In this document: piece after piece, positions 1 to 9,304 of the stretch | Numbering within the stretch: the first letter of the stretch is position 1 | Layout of the letters: each line of letters starts with the position of its first letter | DNA from: Pseudomonas brassicacearum | Lineage (GTDB): Bacteria > Pseudomonadota > Gammaproteobacteria > Pseudomonadales > Pseudomonadaceae | NCBI RefSeq assembly: GCF_009601685.2 | Contig: NZ_CP045701.2 | Span: 4,774,001-4,838,000, forward strand | Reading direction: 5' to 3' | Length of the DNA: 64,000 bases | Program-made: the position numbers and the translations under genes | Notes under the pieces: generated by a model | Database searches by the model: none | The model's input: only the letters and a program-made list of their open reading frames with translations | What the model was told of the DNA's origin: nothing

Positions 1-474
1 AGCGAAGAAGGCCACGGCTCGGTATTCACCCTCGAGATCCCGCTGGCCCTGTCGCGCCAGACCCCACCCACCCTGGCGCCGCGGCTGCCCGTGGGCAACG
101 GCGATGGCGAGGGCCGCAACGTATTGCTGGTGGAAGACAATCCGGTCAACCAGACGGTGGTCGAAGCCATGCTGCGCAGCCTGGGCTTCACCGTCAGCAT
201 CGCCACCGATGGCGCCCAGGCTGTACGCAGCGCCGAGAGCCTGATTTTCGAAGCGATCCTCATGGATTGCCGATTGCCCATCATCGATGGCTACGAAGCC
301 ACGCGGCAGATCCGTCAGTTGCCGGGTTGCGGCGAGGTGCCGATCATCGCCCTGACGGCCAACGCCTTGCAGGGCGACCGCGAAGCCTGCCTCGCGGCGG
401 GCATGAACGATTACCTGGCCAAGCCGTTCAAAAGGAACGACCTGCAGCAGATTCTGCAACGCTGGGTGAACTAG
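1..474 (+). CDS. Hybrid sensor histidine kinase/response regulator, C-terminal part (5' end outside window)
   Basis: The frame is open from base 1, so only the end of the gene is here. The first residues (SEEGHGSVFTLEIPL) look like the last G-box and strand of a histidine-kinase ATPase domain. A receiver domain follows: VLLVEDNPVNQ with the acidic pair, the phospho-acceptor Asp in ILMDCRLPIIDG, the conserved Thr in ALTANAL, and the Lys in YLAKPFK. No Hpt domain follows the receiver, so phosphate is probably passed to a separate Hpt protein. From memory, P. aeruginosa has the RetS-associated hybrid kinase PA1611 directly upstream of fabA, and this is probably its ortholog; that identity is inference. 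It would act at the inner membrane. Confidence 0.85.
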   Translation, partial: SEEGHGSVFTLEIPLALSRQTPPTLAPRLPVGNGDGEGRNVLLVEDNPVNQTVVEAMLRSLGFTVSIATDGAQAVRSAESLIFEAILMDCRLPIIDGYEATRQIRQLPGCGEVPIIALTANALQGDREACLAAGMNDYLAKPFKRNDLQQILQRWVN

Positions 475-540
475 AACAGGTCACTGGACCATCTGTGACT
501 GGCGTGAAAGGCGAAAGTGCGGCAGTCTTAGGCACCCGAA

Positions 541-570
541 CAAGCCTCGATTGGGGCTTGAATAAAAATT
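541..570 (+). terminator. Weak hairpin after the sensor kinase gene
   Basis: Arms CAAGCC and GGCTTG (541-546 and 555-560) enclose an 8-base loop and are followed by an A/T-rich run rather than a clean T tract. It lies 66 bp after the kinase stop codon. It could end that transcript or be part of the fabA control region. Confidence 0.35.
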
Positions 571-572
571 TC

Positions 573-590
573 AGTGCACAGGTGTACATT
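573..590. promoter_or_regulatory. Candidate FabR/DesT-type operator upstream of fabA
   Basis: An imperfect dyad, TGCACAGGTGTACA at 575-588, has 10 of 14 symmetric positions, extended by an outer A/T pair. Its GTACA half-sites resemble, from memory, the E. coli FabR sites before fabA and fabB. In Pseudomonas the TetR-family regulator DesT controls fabAB. The site lies about 135 bp before the fabA start. The assignment is inference. Confidence 0.4.
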
Positions 591-722
591 CATTTCCCGT
601 GTGCTGTGACTTTCACTACAACGCAATAGTCTATGAGTAGGCTGTCGATTCGAGGCATGAACGCTTCGGTCGGCCGGGAAGATTTGCCCCACCCTGCCGC
701 ATGGGACTATTGAGGAGCTCGC

Positions 723-1238
723 ATGACCAAACAAAACGCCTTTACCCGGGAAGATCTGCTGCGCTGCAGTCGCGGTGAGCTGTTCGGCCCAGGTAACGCG
801 CAACTGCCCGCCCCGAACATGCTGATGGTGGATCGCATCACCCATATCAGCGAAGAGGGTGGCAAGTACGGCAAAGGTGAATTGGTCGCCGAGCTGGATA
901 TCACTCCGGACCTGTGGTTCTTCGCCTGCCATTTCGAAGGTGATCCGGTGATGCCGGGCTGCCTGGGCCTGGACGCCATGTGGCAACTGGTCGGTTTCTT
1001 CCTCGGCTGGCAAGGCCTGCCGGGTCGCGGTCGCGCCCTGGGTTCGGGCGAAGTGAAGTTCTTTGGTCAGGTCCTCCCGACCGCCAAGAAAATCACCTAT
1101 AACATTCATATCAAACGCGTCCTCAAGGGCAAGCTGAACATGGCCATTGCCGATGGTTCGGTTGCCGTTGATGGTCGCGAGATCTACACCGCCGAAGGCC
1201 TCCGGGTCGGCGTTTTCACCTCCACTGACAACTTCTAA
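723..1238 (+). CDS. fabA: 3-hydroxydecanoyl-ACP dehydratase/isomerase FabA
   Basis: A cytosolic hotdog-fold enzyme that dehydrates 3-hydroxydecanoyl-ACP and isomerises the trans-2 product to cis-3-decenoyl-ACP, the branch point to unsaturated fatty acids in anaerobic-type synthesis. The 171-residue length is the family norm. The active-site His is in [17 protein letters not shown] and the catalytic Asp in [15 protein letters not shown] ribosome site sits just before the ATG. fabB follows after 11 bp, so the two are almost certainly one transcript. A palindrome at 573-590 may carry the regulator. Confidence 0.98.
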   Translation: MTKQNAFTREDLLRCSRGELFGPGNAQLPAPNMLMVDRITHISEEGGKYGKGELVAELDITPDLWFFACHFEGDPVMPGCLGLDAMWQLVGFFLGWQGLPGRGRALGSGEVKFFGQVLPTAKKITYNIHIKRVLKGKLNMAIADGSVAVDGREIYTAEGLRVGVFTSTDNF

Positions 1239-1249
1239 GGGTTATCCGC

Positions 1250-2470
1250 ATGCGCCGCGTCGTTATCACTGGTCTGGGCATCGTTTCGTGCCTGGGCAAT
1301 GACAAAGAGACCGTCTCCGCTAACCTGCGTGCAAGTCGCCCTGGCATCCGGTTCAATCCGGAATATGCCGAAATGGGTCTGCGTAGCCAGGTTTCCGGCT
1401 CCATTGACCTCCCCCTCGAAGAGCTGATCGATCGCAAGATCTACCGTTTCGTCGGCCACGCGGCGGCTTACGCCTACCTGGCCATGAAGGACGCCATCGC
1501 TGACTCCGGCCTGACCGAAGAGCAGGTTTCCAACCCGCGCACCGGCCTGATCGCCGGCTCCGGTGGCGCCTCCACCTTGAACCAGATGGAAGCGCTGGAC
1601 ATCCTGCGCGAAAAAGGCGTCAAGCGCGTTGGCCCGTACCGCGTCACGCGGACCATGAGCAGCACGGTTTCCGCCTGCCTGGCCACACCGTTCAAGATCA
1701 AGGGCCTGAACTACTCCATCGCCTCTGCCTGCGCCACCAGTGCCCACTGCATTGGCAACGCCATGGAGCAGATCCAGATGGGCAAGCAGGACGTCGTGTT
1801 CGCCGGCGGCGGTGAAGAAGAACATTGGAGCCAGTCGTTCCTGTTCGACGCCATGGGCGCCCTGTCCAGCAAGCGCAACGACACGCCGGAAAAAGCTTCC
1901 CGCGCCTACGATGCCGACCGTGACGGTTTCGTCATCGCCGGCGGCGGTGGCATGGTGGTGGTCGAGGAGCTGGAACACGCCCTGGCCCGTGGCGCCAAGA
2001 TCTACGCGGAAATCGTCGGCTACGGCGCCACTTCCGACGGCTACGACATGGTCGCGCCAAGTGGCGAAGGCGCCATCCGCTGCATGCAGATGGCCATGTC
2101 CACCGTTGATGCACCGATCGACTACCTGAACACCCACGGCACCTCGACTCCGGTCGGCGACGTCGCGGAAATGAAAGGTGTGCGCGAAGTGTTCGGCGAC
2201 AAGGCCCCGGCCATCAGCTCCACCAAGAGCCTGTCGGGTCACTCCCTGGGCGCCGCCGGCGTTCACGAAGCGATCTACTGCATGCTGATGATGGAAGGCA
2301 ACTTCATGGCCGGCTCCGCCAACATCGACGAGCTGGATCCAGAAGTGGCCGACCTGCCAATCCTGCTCAAGACTCGCGAGAACGCCACCATCGATACCGT
2401 GATGAGCAACAGCTTTGGCTTTGGTGGCACCAACGCCACCCTGGTACTGAAGCGCTGGCAGGGCAAGTAA
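1250..2470 (+). CDS. fabB: 3-oxoacyl-ACP synthase I FabB
   Basis: This cytosolic condensing enzyme elongates cis-3-decenoyl-ACP made by FabA and other acyl-ACPs with malonyl-ACP. Its 406 residues are full family length. The catalytic Cys is in [14 protein letters not shown]; the two active-site histidines are in [11 protein letters not shown] and SGHSLGAAG. The C-terminal glycine-rich [10 protein letters not shown] motif is intact. It is the second gene of fabAB and is closed by a strong terminator about 25 bp after its stop codon. Confidence 0.98.
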   Translation: MRRVVITGLGIVSCLGNDKETVSANLRASRPGIRFNPEYAEMGLRSQVSGSIDLPLEELIDRKIYRFVGHAAAYAYLAMKDAIADSGLTEEQVSNPRTGLIAGSGGASTLNQMEALDILREKGVKRVGPYRVTRTMSSTVSACLATPFKIKGLNYSIASACATSAHCIGNAMEQIQMGKQDVVFAGGGEEEHWSQSFLFDAMGALSSKRNDTPEKASRAYDADRDGFVIAGGGGMVVVEELEHALARGAKIYAEIVGYGATSDGYDMVAPSGEGAIRCMQMAMSTVDAPIDYLNTHGTSTPVGDVAEMKGVREVFGDKAPAISSTKSLSGHSLGAAGVHEAIYCMLMMEGNFMAGSANIDELDPEVADLPILLKTRENATIDTVMSNSFGFGGTNATLVLKRWQGK

Positions 2471-2493
2471 GCCCCGCCGCTACGCCACACACA

Positions 2494-2526
2494 AAAACGC
2501 CCCGACTGGTTCGGGGCGTTTTTTTT
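2494..2526 (+). terminator. Rho-independent terminator after fabAB
   Basis: A perfect 10-bp stem (AACGCCCCGA with TCGGGGCGTT), a 5-base loop and a run of eight T. It closes the fabAB transcript. Confidence 0.93.
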
Positions 2527-2551
2527 GCCTGGCGAATTTGCCTGGGTTCAT

Positions 2552-2573
2552 TGTGGGAGCGGGCCTGCTCCCA
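2552..2573. repeat. Short REP hairpin (GTGGGAGC family)
   Basis: GTGGGAGC and GCTCCCAC form a perfect 8-bp stem around GGGCCT. It is a minimal relative of the longer GTGGGAGC repeats found elsewhere in the window. Confidence 0.7.
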
Positions 2574-2597
2574 CATGAGGCCTACAGTAGATGGAAT

Positions 2598-3062
2598 TCA
2601 GCGCACGACAAACCGCTGCTGCGTCAACAGCCGATCACCCTGGAACACCATGAACCGCCACTCCCCCGGCACCACTTCGTGGCTTTCGGTGAATTCGTAG
2701 GCCATGACATCCTGAGGCGCGCCGGGTACCAGCTTCTGGATGACCTCGAACTTGTCGTGGCGCACGCCATCGGGGGTGCGAATGCCGGGGGTGAAGTACA
2801 ACAAGGTCAACGGCTGGTCATCCGCGACCTTGCCGGCCAACTGGTAGCGCATGCCGAACTTGGTGCCCAGCTTCGCCGGCACGCTCTCGGTCTGGCGGAT
2901 CTGCTCGTTGCTGCGCCGCAGGACTCGCTCTCCCGATTGCAGCTCGGCTTGCGGCCCTTCGAAAACACCGTACTCCACCGGGCCTTCGACACGGACTTCG
3001 GCCTGTGCCAGGCCGCAGGTCAACAACAGCGCCACCAGTGCGCTTGAACGGGTGAGGTGCAT
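2598..3062 (-). CDS. DUF3859 domain protein, secreted
   Basis: 154 residues starting MHLTRSSALVALLLTCG, a clear Sec signal peptide with predicted cleavage after the AQA triplet, so the product should be periplasmic. The mature part (EVRVEGPVEYGVFEG, KLGTKFGMRYQLAG, then GEWRFMVFQGDRLL near the end) is what I recognise as the DUF3859 family. Its function is unknown and I infer none. The start was chosen for the AAGGAG site just before it and the signal peptide; a longer reading upstream runs into repeat DNA. It is transcribed alone, convergent with fabAB. Confidence 0.8.
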   Translation of the reverse strand: MHLTRSSALVALLLTCGLAQAEVRVEGPVEYGVFEGPQAELQSGERVLRRSNEQIRQTESVPAKLGTKFGMRYQLAGKVADDQPLTLLYFTPGIRTPDGVRHDKFEVIQKLVPGAPQDVMAYEFTESHEVVPGEWRFMVFQGDRLLTQQRFVVR

Positions 3063-3137
3063 AGTGCGCTCCTTGATTGAGATGAGCGCGAGGGTATGAC
3101 GCGGGAGTGACAGGCTGATGACAAAGCGATGTTGGCC

Positions 3138-3224
3138 TGTGGGAGCAAAGCTTGCTCGCGATGCCGGCACCTCAGCCTTCAAGACCGCATGACTTTCACC
3201 GCAGGCAAGCCTTGCTCCCACACA
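3138..3224. repeat. REP pair (GTGGGAGC/GCTTGC family) overlapping a gene end
   Basis: Left arm tGTGGGAGCAAAGCTTGCTC, right arm in inverse orientation ending in GCTCCCACA. The right arm lies inside the last codons of the amidohydrolase gene at 3196-4212 and supplies its C-terminal residues and stop codon. Confidence 0.85.
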
Positions 3225-4212
3225 ACACCGCCAAAAAGTTATCCCGCGCCACCTTCTGCGCCACGTCTTGCGGCAAGGCATCGAGAAACGGATCGAAACT
3301 GCGCAACTCCTTGCCCAACTTGTTGAACCGCCCGACGACATCCGAGCCCACCATGAAGCGCTCAGGAAAGCGCTTCACCAGCGTTACCCACTCATCCCGG
3401 GGCTTACCCGCCTCGTCCAGCAAATACGGCGTGAGCACGCTCCAGGACAGGTCTATGTACAGATTGGGGTAGGCCTCGAGCATGCGGGTCAGGGTCGGCA
3501 ACAGAAAATCCAAGCGGGTCTGGTGGCGATGGATTTCCATGCTGGTACCGGCATGGGCCCAGATGAAGCGCGTGTGCGGGTGATTGCGCAACGGTTCCTC
3601 GATTTCTGCCAGGTACAGCGGATTTTTCTCACGCTTGGAAGTGATGTTGGAATGCAGCATCACCGGCAAGTCGTTCTCGGCCGCCAGGTGATAGATCCGC
3701 GTCATGGCTTCGTTGTTGGCCCGTGGGGTGTCGCCCGAGGTCAGCGCCGTCAGGTCGTCATGACGGGTGAAGACCTCGCCGATGCCTTGCCACAAACCCG
3801 GGTAGAGATCGAGCATGCGCTGGATATGGGCGGCGGAGTTCTTGTCGTTGGGATTGAAGCCCGACAAAAAAGGATGGAAGTGCCGGCGTTGTTCCTGGGT
3901 CAGCTTGCTCACCGCGGCGGCGACAATCACGTCGGTGGCGCTGTACCAATAGGCATCCGCGTCGTCACCGGCGTAATAGCGCGGACGCTTGGGCTCGTCC
4001 TCGTGCCATTTCTTGGCCACCGGCACACCGGAAATCATTACATGCTCAATGCGATTGTCCGCCATCGCCTGGAGCAACTTGGGCATGCCGGCGGTTTCCT
4101 GGAAGAAATCGACGTAATGCAGATGTGCATCGCTGTAGGTATATTCGCGAGCCACGGCACCGCTGCTGGAAACAACCAGCAGCCAGGCACAGATCAAACG
4201 GGGCAGGGACAC
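3196..4212 (-). CDS. Amidohydrolase-2 family protein, exported
   Basis: A metal-dependent amidohydrolase-fold protein of 338 residues. The N-terminal metal site is visible as SDAHLHYVDF (HxH); later metal or catalytic positions are in VMLHSNIT, FIWAHAGTS and VGSDVVGRF. I start it at a GTG preceded by GGAGG, giving a signal peptide (VSLPRLICAWLLVVSS, cleavage near AVA-RE), so it is probably periplasmic. The substrate cannot be told. The last residues (CGSKACLR) are encoded by a REP repeat arm, so the native C-terminus was probably different. Confidence 0.8.
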   Translation of the reverse strand: MSLPRLICAWLLVVSSSGAVAREYTYSDAHLHYVDFFQETAGMPKLLQAMADNRIEHVMISGVPVAKKWHEDEPKRPRYYAGDDADAYWYSATDVIVAAAVSKLTQEQRRHFHPFLSGFNPNDKNSAAHIQRMLDLYPGLWQGIGEVFTRHDDLTALTSGDTPRANNEAMTRIYHLAAENDLPVMLHSNITSKREKNPLYLAEIEEPLRNHPHTRFIWAHAGTSMEIHRHQTRLDFLLPTLTRMLEAYPNLYIDLSWSVLTPYLLDEAGKPRDEWVTLVKRFPERFMVGSDVVGRFNKLGKELRSFDPFLDALPQDVAQKVARDNFLAVLCGSKACLR

Positions 4213-4338
4213 GGGCAGCCTCCAGAAACCTTGAACAACGTAGACCCTAACCGTCCCGCCTGGGTTCAAGGTGCATGTGCAGCGTCTACTGGCGACGGGT
4301 TATGCTTCGTGCAACCGTTGTTCAACCTGGAAGACAAC

Positions 4339-5199
4339 ATGACCACTCCCCTGACCGTTCGCCCCCGCGCCGAAGACGTCGAAGGCCAGCCGATTCTTCG
4401 TCCGCTGCCGTCCGCCAAATGCCGCAACGTCGGGCCTTTCGTGTTTTTCGATCACATGCTGCAAACCACCTACCCGGCCGGCAAAGGCATGAACATCCGC
4501 CAGCATCCGCATATCGGCCTGTCCACCCTCACCTACCTGTTCGAAGGAAAACTCCAGCACAAGGACAGCCTCGGTTCCGATCAGGTGGTGGGTGCCGGGG
4601 ATGTCAGTTGGATGACCGCTGGCAGTGCCATCGCCCACGTCGAGCGCACTCCCGAATCCTTGCTCGGCAGCGCTTTTATCATGCACGGGTTGCAAGTCTG
4701 GTTGGCCTCACCCAAGGCCCACGAACAGGGCCCCGGGCACTACAGTCATCACCCGGCTCACAGCCTGCCCGTCAGCGAGAACCTGGGAGTCAGCATCCGC
4801 ATGATCGCCGGGTCAGGCTTTTGCCTGGAATCGCCAGTGCCGGTGCTGTCGCCGACGCTTTATGCCGAGTTGAAGCTGCAAACCGCGACGACCTTGCTGA
4901 TTCCCAACGAACATGAAGAGCGGGCGCTGTATGTGGTGAGCGGCGAAGCGTCATTGGATGGCGAGCCGGTAGAAGCCCATTCCCTGGTGATATTGCCGAT
5001 CGGGGAAGAGATGACGCTGTTTGCCGACAGTGACTGCCATGCCGTGCTGTTCGGCGGTGCCCCCCTGGACGGGCCGCGTCGGATCAATTGGAATTTCGTC
5101 GCCAGCGACCCGGCCCGGATCGATGAAGCCCGCCGACGCTGGGCGGCTGGGGACTGGCCGACTGTGCCGGGGGAAAGCGAGCGGATCGAATTGCCCTAA
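4339..5199 (+). CDS. Pirin family protein
   Basis: A bicupin of 286 residues. The N-terminal cupin carries the pirin metal motif HPHIGLSTLTYLFEG with HKDSLGS and the later VERTPE; the C-terminal cupin is degenerate, as usual. Bacterial pirins are cytosolic and some have quercetinase activity or bind other enzymes; the role of this one is unknown. The start is the ATG after TGGAAG, because the frame is open far upstream only as a shadow of the opposite-strand amidohydrolase. It is divergent from that gene. Confidence 0.9.
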   Translation: MTTPLTVRPRAEDVEGQPILRPLPSAKCRNVGPFVFFDHMLQTTYPAGKGMNIRQHPHIGLSTLTYLFEGKLQHKDSLGSDQVVGAGDVSWMTAGSAIAHVERTPESLLGSAFIMHGLQVWLASPKAHEQGPGHYSHHPAHSLPVSENLGVSIRMIAGSGFCLESPVPVLSPTLYAELKLQTATTLLIPNEHEERALYVVSGEASLDGEPVEAHSLVILPIGEEMTLFADSDCHAVLFGGAPLDGPRRINWNFVASDPARIDEARRRWAAGDWPTVPGESERIELP

Positions 5200-5213
5200 A
5201 TTCACAACATCCT

Positions 5214-5404
5214 GTGGCCAGGGAGCTTGCTCCCGCTCGACTCTGTAGGAGCTGGCGAAGCCTGCGATCTTTTGATCTTGATCTTGATCTTGATCTTGAT
5301 CTTTCGCTTGGGATTCAAGTGACTGGGGAAAGATCGCAGCCTCGTTTCACTCGACAGCTCCTACACGGCTCCTACGGCCCAGCGGGAGCAAGCTCCCTCG
5401 CCAC
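5214..5404. repeat. Nested REP element
   Basis: Outer arms 5214-5237 and 5381-5404 are inverse copies of 24 bp with one mismatch (core GGGAGCTTGCTCCCGC). Inside is a second inverted repeat at 5244-5365 of the TGTAGGAGCTG family, whose loop holds GATCTT repeated in tandem (five contiguous units at 5274-5303). It fills the gap between two convergent genes. Confidence 0.85.
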
Positions 5405-5422
5405 GGGTGCTACTTGAAGCTT

Positions 5423-6151
5423 TCAGCCCCTGAACACTTCATCCAACAAGTTATGCATCGAGCGGAACGCCCGTCCGGCGACCTTGGCGTCGTACATCAT
5501 CTTGCCCGGCACATTGGCCTGCGGGTCGGTGAACGAATGCACCGCACCGCCGTAACTCAGCAGTTGCCAATCCACCCCGGCGGCGTTCATTTCATCTTCG
5601 AAGGCCGGTAGCTGCTCTTTCGGCACCAGCGGGTCCGAGGCGCCATGCATGACCAATACCGCGCCCGTGATGTTCTGCGCATCAGCCGGGTTCGGTGTAT
5701 CCAGGGTGCCGTGGAAGGAAATCGCCGCCTTCAGCGGTGCGCCGCTGCGGGCCAGTTCCAGAGCGCAACAGCCCCCGAAGCAAAAGCCGAACGTGGCCAG
5801 CCTGGAAGCGTCGACCTGCGCTTCACCCTGGCTTTGCAGTTGCTCGAACGCCGCCTGCATGCGCTTGCGCAACAAGGCCCGGTCATTCTTGAGGGGCATC
5901 ATCGCCGCCCCCGCCTCATCGGCATTGCTCGGACGGACCGTCTGCCCGTACAAGTCGGCAATCAACACCACATAACCGTTGGCCGCCACCGACTTGGCAA
6001 TGTCCTCGGCACCCGCCCCCACACCCATCCAGTTCGGCGCCATCAGCAACCCCGGGCGCGGGCCCTGCTGATTGACGTCGAAGGCCAGGCGACCTTCATA
6101 ACTTTGCCCTTCGATCTGATAGACCAGCGAACGAACCGTAACCTGACTCAT
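5423..6151 (-). CDS. Dienelactone hydrolase family protein
   Basis: An alpha/beta hydrolase of 242 residues. The nucleophile elbow is FGFCFGGCCAL, giving the Cys nucleophile typical of dienelactone hydrolases. The acid is in HGASDPLVP and the His in GGAVHSFTDP. No signal peptide, so cytosolic. Nothing nearby belongs to an aromatic pathway, so the substrate is unknown and the ring-cleavage role should not be assumed. An AAAAGGAG ribosome site precedes the ATG. The terminator at 6186-6209 lies between it and htpG. Confidence 0.88.
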   Translation of the reverse strand: MSQVTVRSLVYQIEGQSYEGRLAFDVNQQGPRPGLLMAPNWMGVGAGAEDIAKSVAANGYVVLIADLYGQTVRPSNADEAGAAMMPLKNDRALLRKRMQAAFEQLQSQGEAQVDASRLATFGFCFGGCCALELARSGAPLKAAISFHGTLDTPNPADAQNITGAVLVMHGASDPLVPKEQLPAFEDEMNAAGVDWQLLSYGGAVHSFTDPQANVPGKMMYDAKVAGRAFRSMHNLLDEVFRG

Positions 6152-6185
6152 GACGGACTCCTTTTTGACTGAATACCAGAAATGA

Positions 6186-6209
6186 AAAAACCCGCCGAAG
6201 CGGGTTTTT
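6186..6209 (-). terminator. Terminator after htpG
   Basis: A 10-bp perfect stem (AAAAACCCGC with GCGGGTTTTT) and CGAA tetraloop directly after the htpG stop codon, with a T run in the minus direction. Confidence 0.9.
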
Positions 6210-6220
6210 CCTGCACTTAC

Positions 6221-8125
6221 TTAAGCTGACAGTTCAACCAGCAGCTTGTTCAGGCGACGCACATACGCCGCCGGGTCCTTCAAGCTGTCGCCAGCCGCCA
6301 GGGCCGCTTGGTCGAACAGGATGTGCGACAGATCGCCGAAACGCTCTTCGCTCTGCTCGTTGTCGAGTTTCTCCACCAGCGGGTGGGCCGGGTTGAATTC
6401 GAAGATCGGCTTGGAATCCGGGACTTTCTGGCCGCTGGCTTCGAGGATCTGGCGCATTTGCAGGCCCAGGTCCTGCTCACCGATGGCCAGGATCGCCGGG
6501 GAATCGGTCAGGCGGTGCGAGACACGCACTTCGCTGACCGCATCGCCCAGGGCCGTCTTGATCCGCTCGACCAGGCCTTCCTTGCTCTTGGCGACTTCTT
6601 CGGCGGCTTTCTTGTCTTCTTCCGAATCCAGGTTGCCGAGGTCCAGGTCACCACGGGCCACGTCGACAAAGCTCTTGCCGTCGAACTCGTTGAGGTAGCT
6701 CATCAGCCACTCGTCGATGCGGTCGGTCAACAGCAGCACTTCGATGCCTTTCTTGCGGAAGACTTCCAGGTGCGGGCTGTTCTTGACCTGTGCATAAGTT
6801 TCACCGGTCAGGTAGTAGATCTTGTCCTGGCCTTCCTTGGCGCGGGCCAGGTAATCGGCCAGGCCCACGACTTGCTCGCCATCGTCACCCTGGGTCGACG
6901 CAAAACGCAGCAGGCCGGCGATTTTCTCTTTGTTGGCGAAGTCCTCGGCCGGGCCTTCTTTCATCACCTGACCGAAGTTTTTCCAGAAGCTCTTGTACTG
7001 CTCGGGCTCGTTCTTCGCCAGTTTTTCCAGCATGTCCAGCACGCGCTTGGTCAGTGCGGTCTTCATGGAATCGATGATCGGATCTTTCTGCAGGATTTCC
7101 CGCGAAACGTTCAACGACAGATCGTTGGAATCCACTACACCCTTGATGAAACGCAGGTACAACGGCAGGAACGATTCGGCCTGGTCCATCACGAACACAC
7201 GCTGCACGTACAGCTTCAGGCCGCGTGGCGCTTCGCGCTGGTACAGGTCGAACGGCGCACGGGCCGGCACGTATAGCAGCGAGTTGTATTCCAGCTTGCC
7301 TTCGACCTTGTTGTGGCTCCAGCTCAGCGGGTTTTCGAAGTCATGGGCGATGTGCTTGTAGAACTCCTGGTATTCCTCGTCCTTCACCTCGGTGCGCGGG
7401 CGGGTCCACAAGGCACTGGCGCGGTTGACGGTTTCCCATTCCACTTCAGGCTTTTCTTCGCTTTCGGCCGCGGTGACTTCCTTCGGCAGCTCGATTGGCA
7501 GCGCGATATGGTCGGAGTACTTCTTGATGATGTTGCGCAGGCGCCAGCCATCGGCGAACTCGTCTTCGCCGGACTTGAGGTGCAGCACGATGCGGGTGCC
7601 GCGATCAGCCTTGTCGACGGTGGCGACTTCAAACTCGCCCTCGCCCTTGGACGACCAATGCACGCCTTCGCTCGCAGCGAGGCCGGCACGGCGGCTGAAC
7701 ACTTCGACCTGGTCGGCAACGATGAACGCGGAATAGAAACCGACGCCGAACTGACCGATCAGGTGGGAATCTTTCTTCTGGTCGCCCGACAGGTTCTTCA
7801 TGAAATCGGCGGTGCCGGACTTGGCGATGGTGCCCAGGTGCGTGATCACCTCTTCGCGGCTCATGCCGATGCCGTTGTCTTCGAGGGTGACGGTTCTGGC
7901 GTCCTTGTCGAAGCTCACACGGATTTTCAGCTCGGCGCCGCCTTCCAGCAGTTCAGGCTTGGAAAGGGCTTCGAAACGTAATTTGTCGACAGCGTCAGAG
8001 GCGTTCGAAATCAGCTCGCGAAGGAAAATTTCCTTATTGGAATACAGCGAGTGAATCATCAGGTGCAGCAGTTGCTTCACCTCGGTCTGGAAGCCCAGGG
8101 TTTCCTTTTGAGTTTCCACGCTCAT
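6221..8125 (-). CDS. htpG: Molecular chaperone HtpG (Hsp90)
   Basis: A cytosolic ATP-dependent Hsp90 chaperone, 634 residues, full length. The N-terminal ATPase domain shows [29 protein letters not shown] and [13 protein letters not shown]; the middle domain has [10 protein letters not shown]; the C-terminal dimerisation part follows. The start was taken as MSVETQKE, the usual Pseudomonas N-terminus; an ATG two codons earlier, nearer to GGAG, could also be used. It is a single gene with its own terminator. Confidence 0.97.
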   Translation of the reverse strand: MSVETQKETLGFQTEVKQLLHLMIHSLYSNKEIFLRELISNASDAVDKLRFEALSKPELLEGGAELKIRVSFDKDARTVTLEDNGIGMSREEVITHLGTIAKSGTADFMKNLSGDQKKDSHLIGQFGVGFYSAFIVADQVEVFSRRAGLAASEGVHWSSKGEGEFEVATVDKADRGTRIVLHLKSGEDEFADGWRLRNIIKKYSDHIALPIELPKEVTAAESEEKPEVEWETVNRASALWTRPRTEVKDEEYQEFYKHIAHDFENPLSWSHNKVEGKLEYNSLLYVPARAPFDLYQREAPRGLKLYVQRVFVMDQAESFLPLYLRFIKGVVDSNDLSLNVSREILQKDPIIDSMKTALTKRVLDMLEKLAKNEPEQYKSFWKNFGQVMKEGPAEDFANKEKIAGLLRFASTQGDDGEQVVGLADYLARAKEGQDKIYYLTGETYAQVKNSPHLEVFRKKGIEVLLLTDRIDEWLMSYLNEFDGKSFVDVARGDLDLGNLDSEEDKKAAEEVAKSKEGLVERIKTALGDAVSEVRVSHRLTDSPAILAIGEQDLGLQMRQILEASGQKVPDSKPIFEFNPAHPLVEKLDNEQSEERFGDLSHILFDQAALAAGDSLKDPAAYVRRLNKLLVELSA

Positions 8126-8212
8126 GGTCATCAAACTCCAAGTGGATGGTGGTGTCCGCCTCGCTGAGATTGGCGGCGGGATGTCCTGAAGGTGGGGGCA
8201 ACGCTGATGATT

Positions 8213-8674
8213 TCAAGGGCGATCCGGTTTTGAAGGCTCCTTGATCTTGAAATGTGCCCGGGCAGTGGCGATGGGTTCGGCCTCGACGTCCTGCCAGGCG
8301 GTGATCGCGACATTGGCGACCCGCCGGCCCTGGCGCCAGACCTGGCATTTGGCGTAGGTGTCGCGAAACTGTCCGGTGCGCAGGTAATCCAGGGAGAAAT
8401 CGATGATTTTCGGTATGCCTGGCGTGCCAGTGGCGATCAACAGATGCACTGCAGCGGCCAGTTCCATGAAGCCGGCAATGACCCCGCCATGAATGGCCGG
8501 CAGTAAAGGGTTACCAATGTTGTCTTTGTTGGCCGGCAGGCGAAACAACAAGTCGTCGCCCTGGCGCGTGCATTCGACGCCGATGAGTTGCGCATAGGGG
8601 ATCGAGGCCAGCAGCAGCGCGTAATCGCCCTGTTCGCAGGCATGGCGCAGTTGTTCCTGGAGGGTATCGGTCAT
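8213..8674 (-). CDS. PaaI-type hotdog thioesterase
   Basis: 153 residues with the hotdog thioesterase signature (PAIHGGVIAGFMELAA) and the later IIDFSLDYLRTGQ. Such proteins cleave acyl-CoA thioesters in the cytosol; the acyl group here is unknown. Its ATG overlaps the stop of the gene before it (ATGA), so it is translationally coupled to the related thioesterase at 8671-9147. The two look like an old tandem duplication. Confidence 0.85.
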   Translation of the reverse strand: MTDTLQEQLRHACEQGDYALLLASIPYAQLIGVECTRQGDDLLFRLPANKDNIGNPLLPAIHGGVIAGFMELAAAVHLLIATGTPGIPKIIDFSLDYLRTGQFRDTYAKCQVWRQGRRVANVAITAWQDVEAEPIATARAHFKIKEPSKPDRP

Positions 8675-9147
8675 GGTTGGCCCACGGCGGTCATCGAGCC
8701 GCCCTTCCCTATTCCCCTGGCATGCTGGCCCAGGCGCATGAATGTACCCACCACATGGGCGATGGGTTGCTCGGGGTCGTCCTGGTAGGCGAAACCCCGG
8801 GTGAAGATCACGTCCGGGGTGACTCGGTAGCATTGCGCGAAGCCGTAGACATCCTTGTGGGGCTCGGCGGCGTGCATGTAGTCGATGCGCAGGTCGAGGG
8901 TGGGACAGACTTCGAATTGCGGCAATACACATAACGTCGACATGCCGCACGCGGTGTCCATCAGTGAGGTCAACGCCCCACCGTGGATGATGCCCGTCAG
9001 GGGATTGCCGACGATTTTCGGGCTGAACGGCAGGATGACCGTCAGCCCGTCACGACTGGCACTGTGCAGCTTCAAGCCCAGCACCTGGCAATGCCTGAGT
9101 GCGGATAAAAAACGTGTTGCACGCTCAAAAACGGGGTCTTCGGTCAT
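8671..9147 (-). CDS. PaaI-type hotdog thioesterase, first gene of a pair
   Basis: 158 residues, with GIIHGGALTSLMDTA as the hotdog catalytic region and LRIDYMHAAEPHKDV as the partner strand. It precedes and overlaps the second thioesterase by 4 bp, so one operon is likely and the two may form a heteromer. I start at MTEDPVFER; GGAG lies 10 bases before it. An upstream start adding 12 residues cannot be excluded. Substrate unknown. Confidence 0.83.
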   Translation of the reverse strand: MTEDPVFERATRFLSALRHCQVLGLKLHSASRDGLTVILPFSPKIVGNPLTGIIHGGALTSLMDTACGMSTLCVLPQFEVCPTLDLRIDYMHAAEPHKDVYGFAQCYRVTPDVIFTRGFAYQDDPEQPIAHVVGTFMRLGQHARGIGKGGSMTAVGQP

Positions 9148-9304
9148 TCGATCAACGCTCCAATGAGTGACGAGACCTGACAACAGGTGCGACTCACAAA
9201 GTTCAATTGCCGTGCAAAGTTATATATCTGTTACGCAACAGGAACTTAATCCGAAAGGCAGTGTTCAAAAGGCCAGTAGTTATTTCCATAAGGAGAAACA
9301 CCCC

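Noticed and set aside
3268..4338. N-terminal extension of the pirin reading
   Set aside because: It lies wholly opposite the amidohydrolase gene; normal pirin length begins at 4339.
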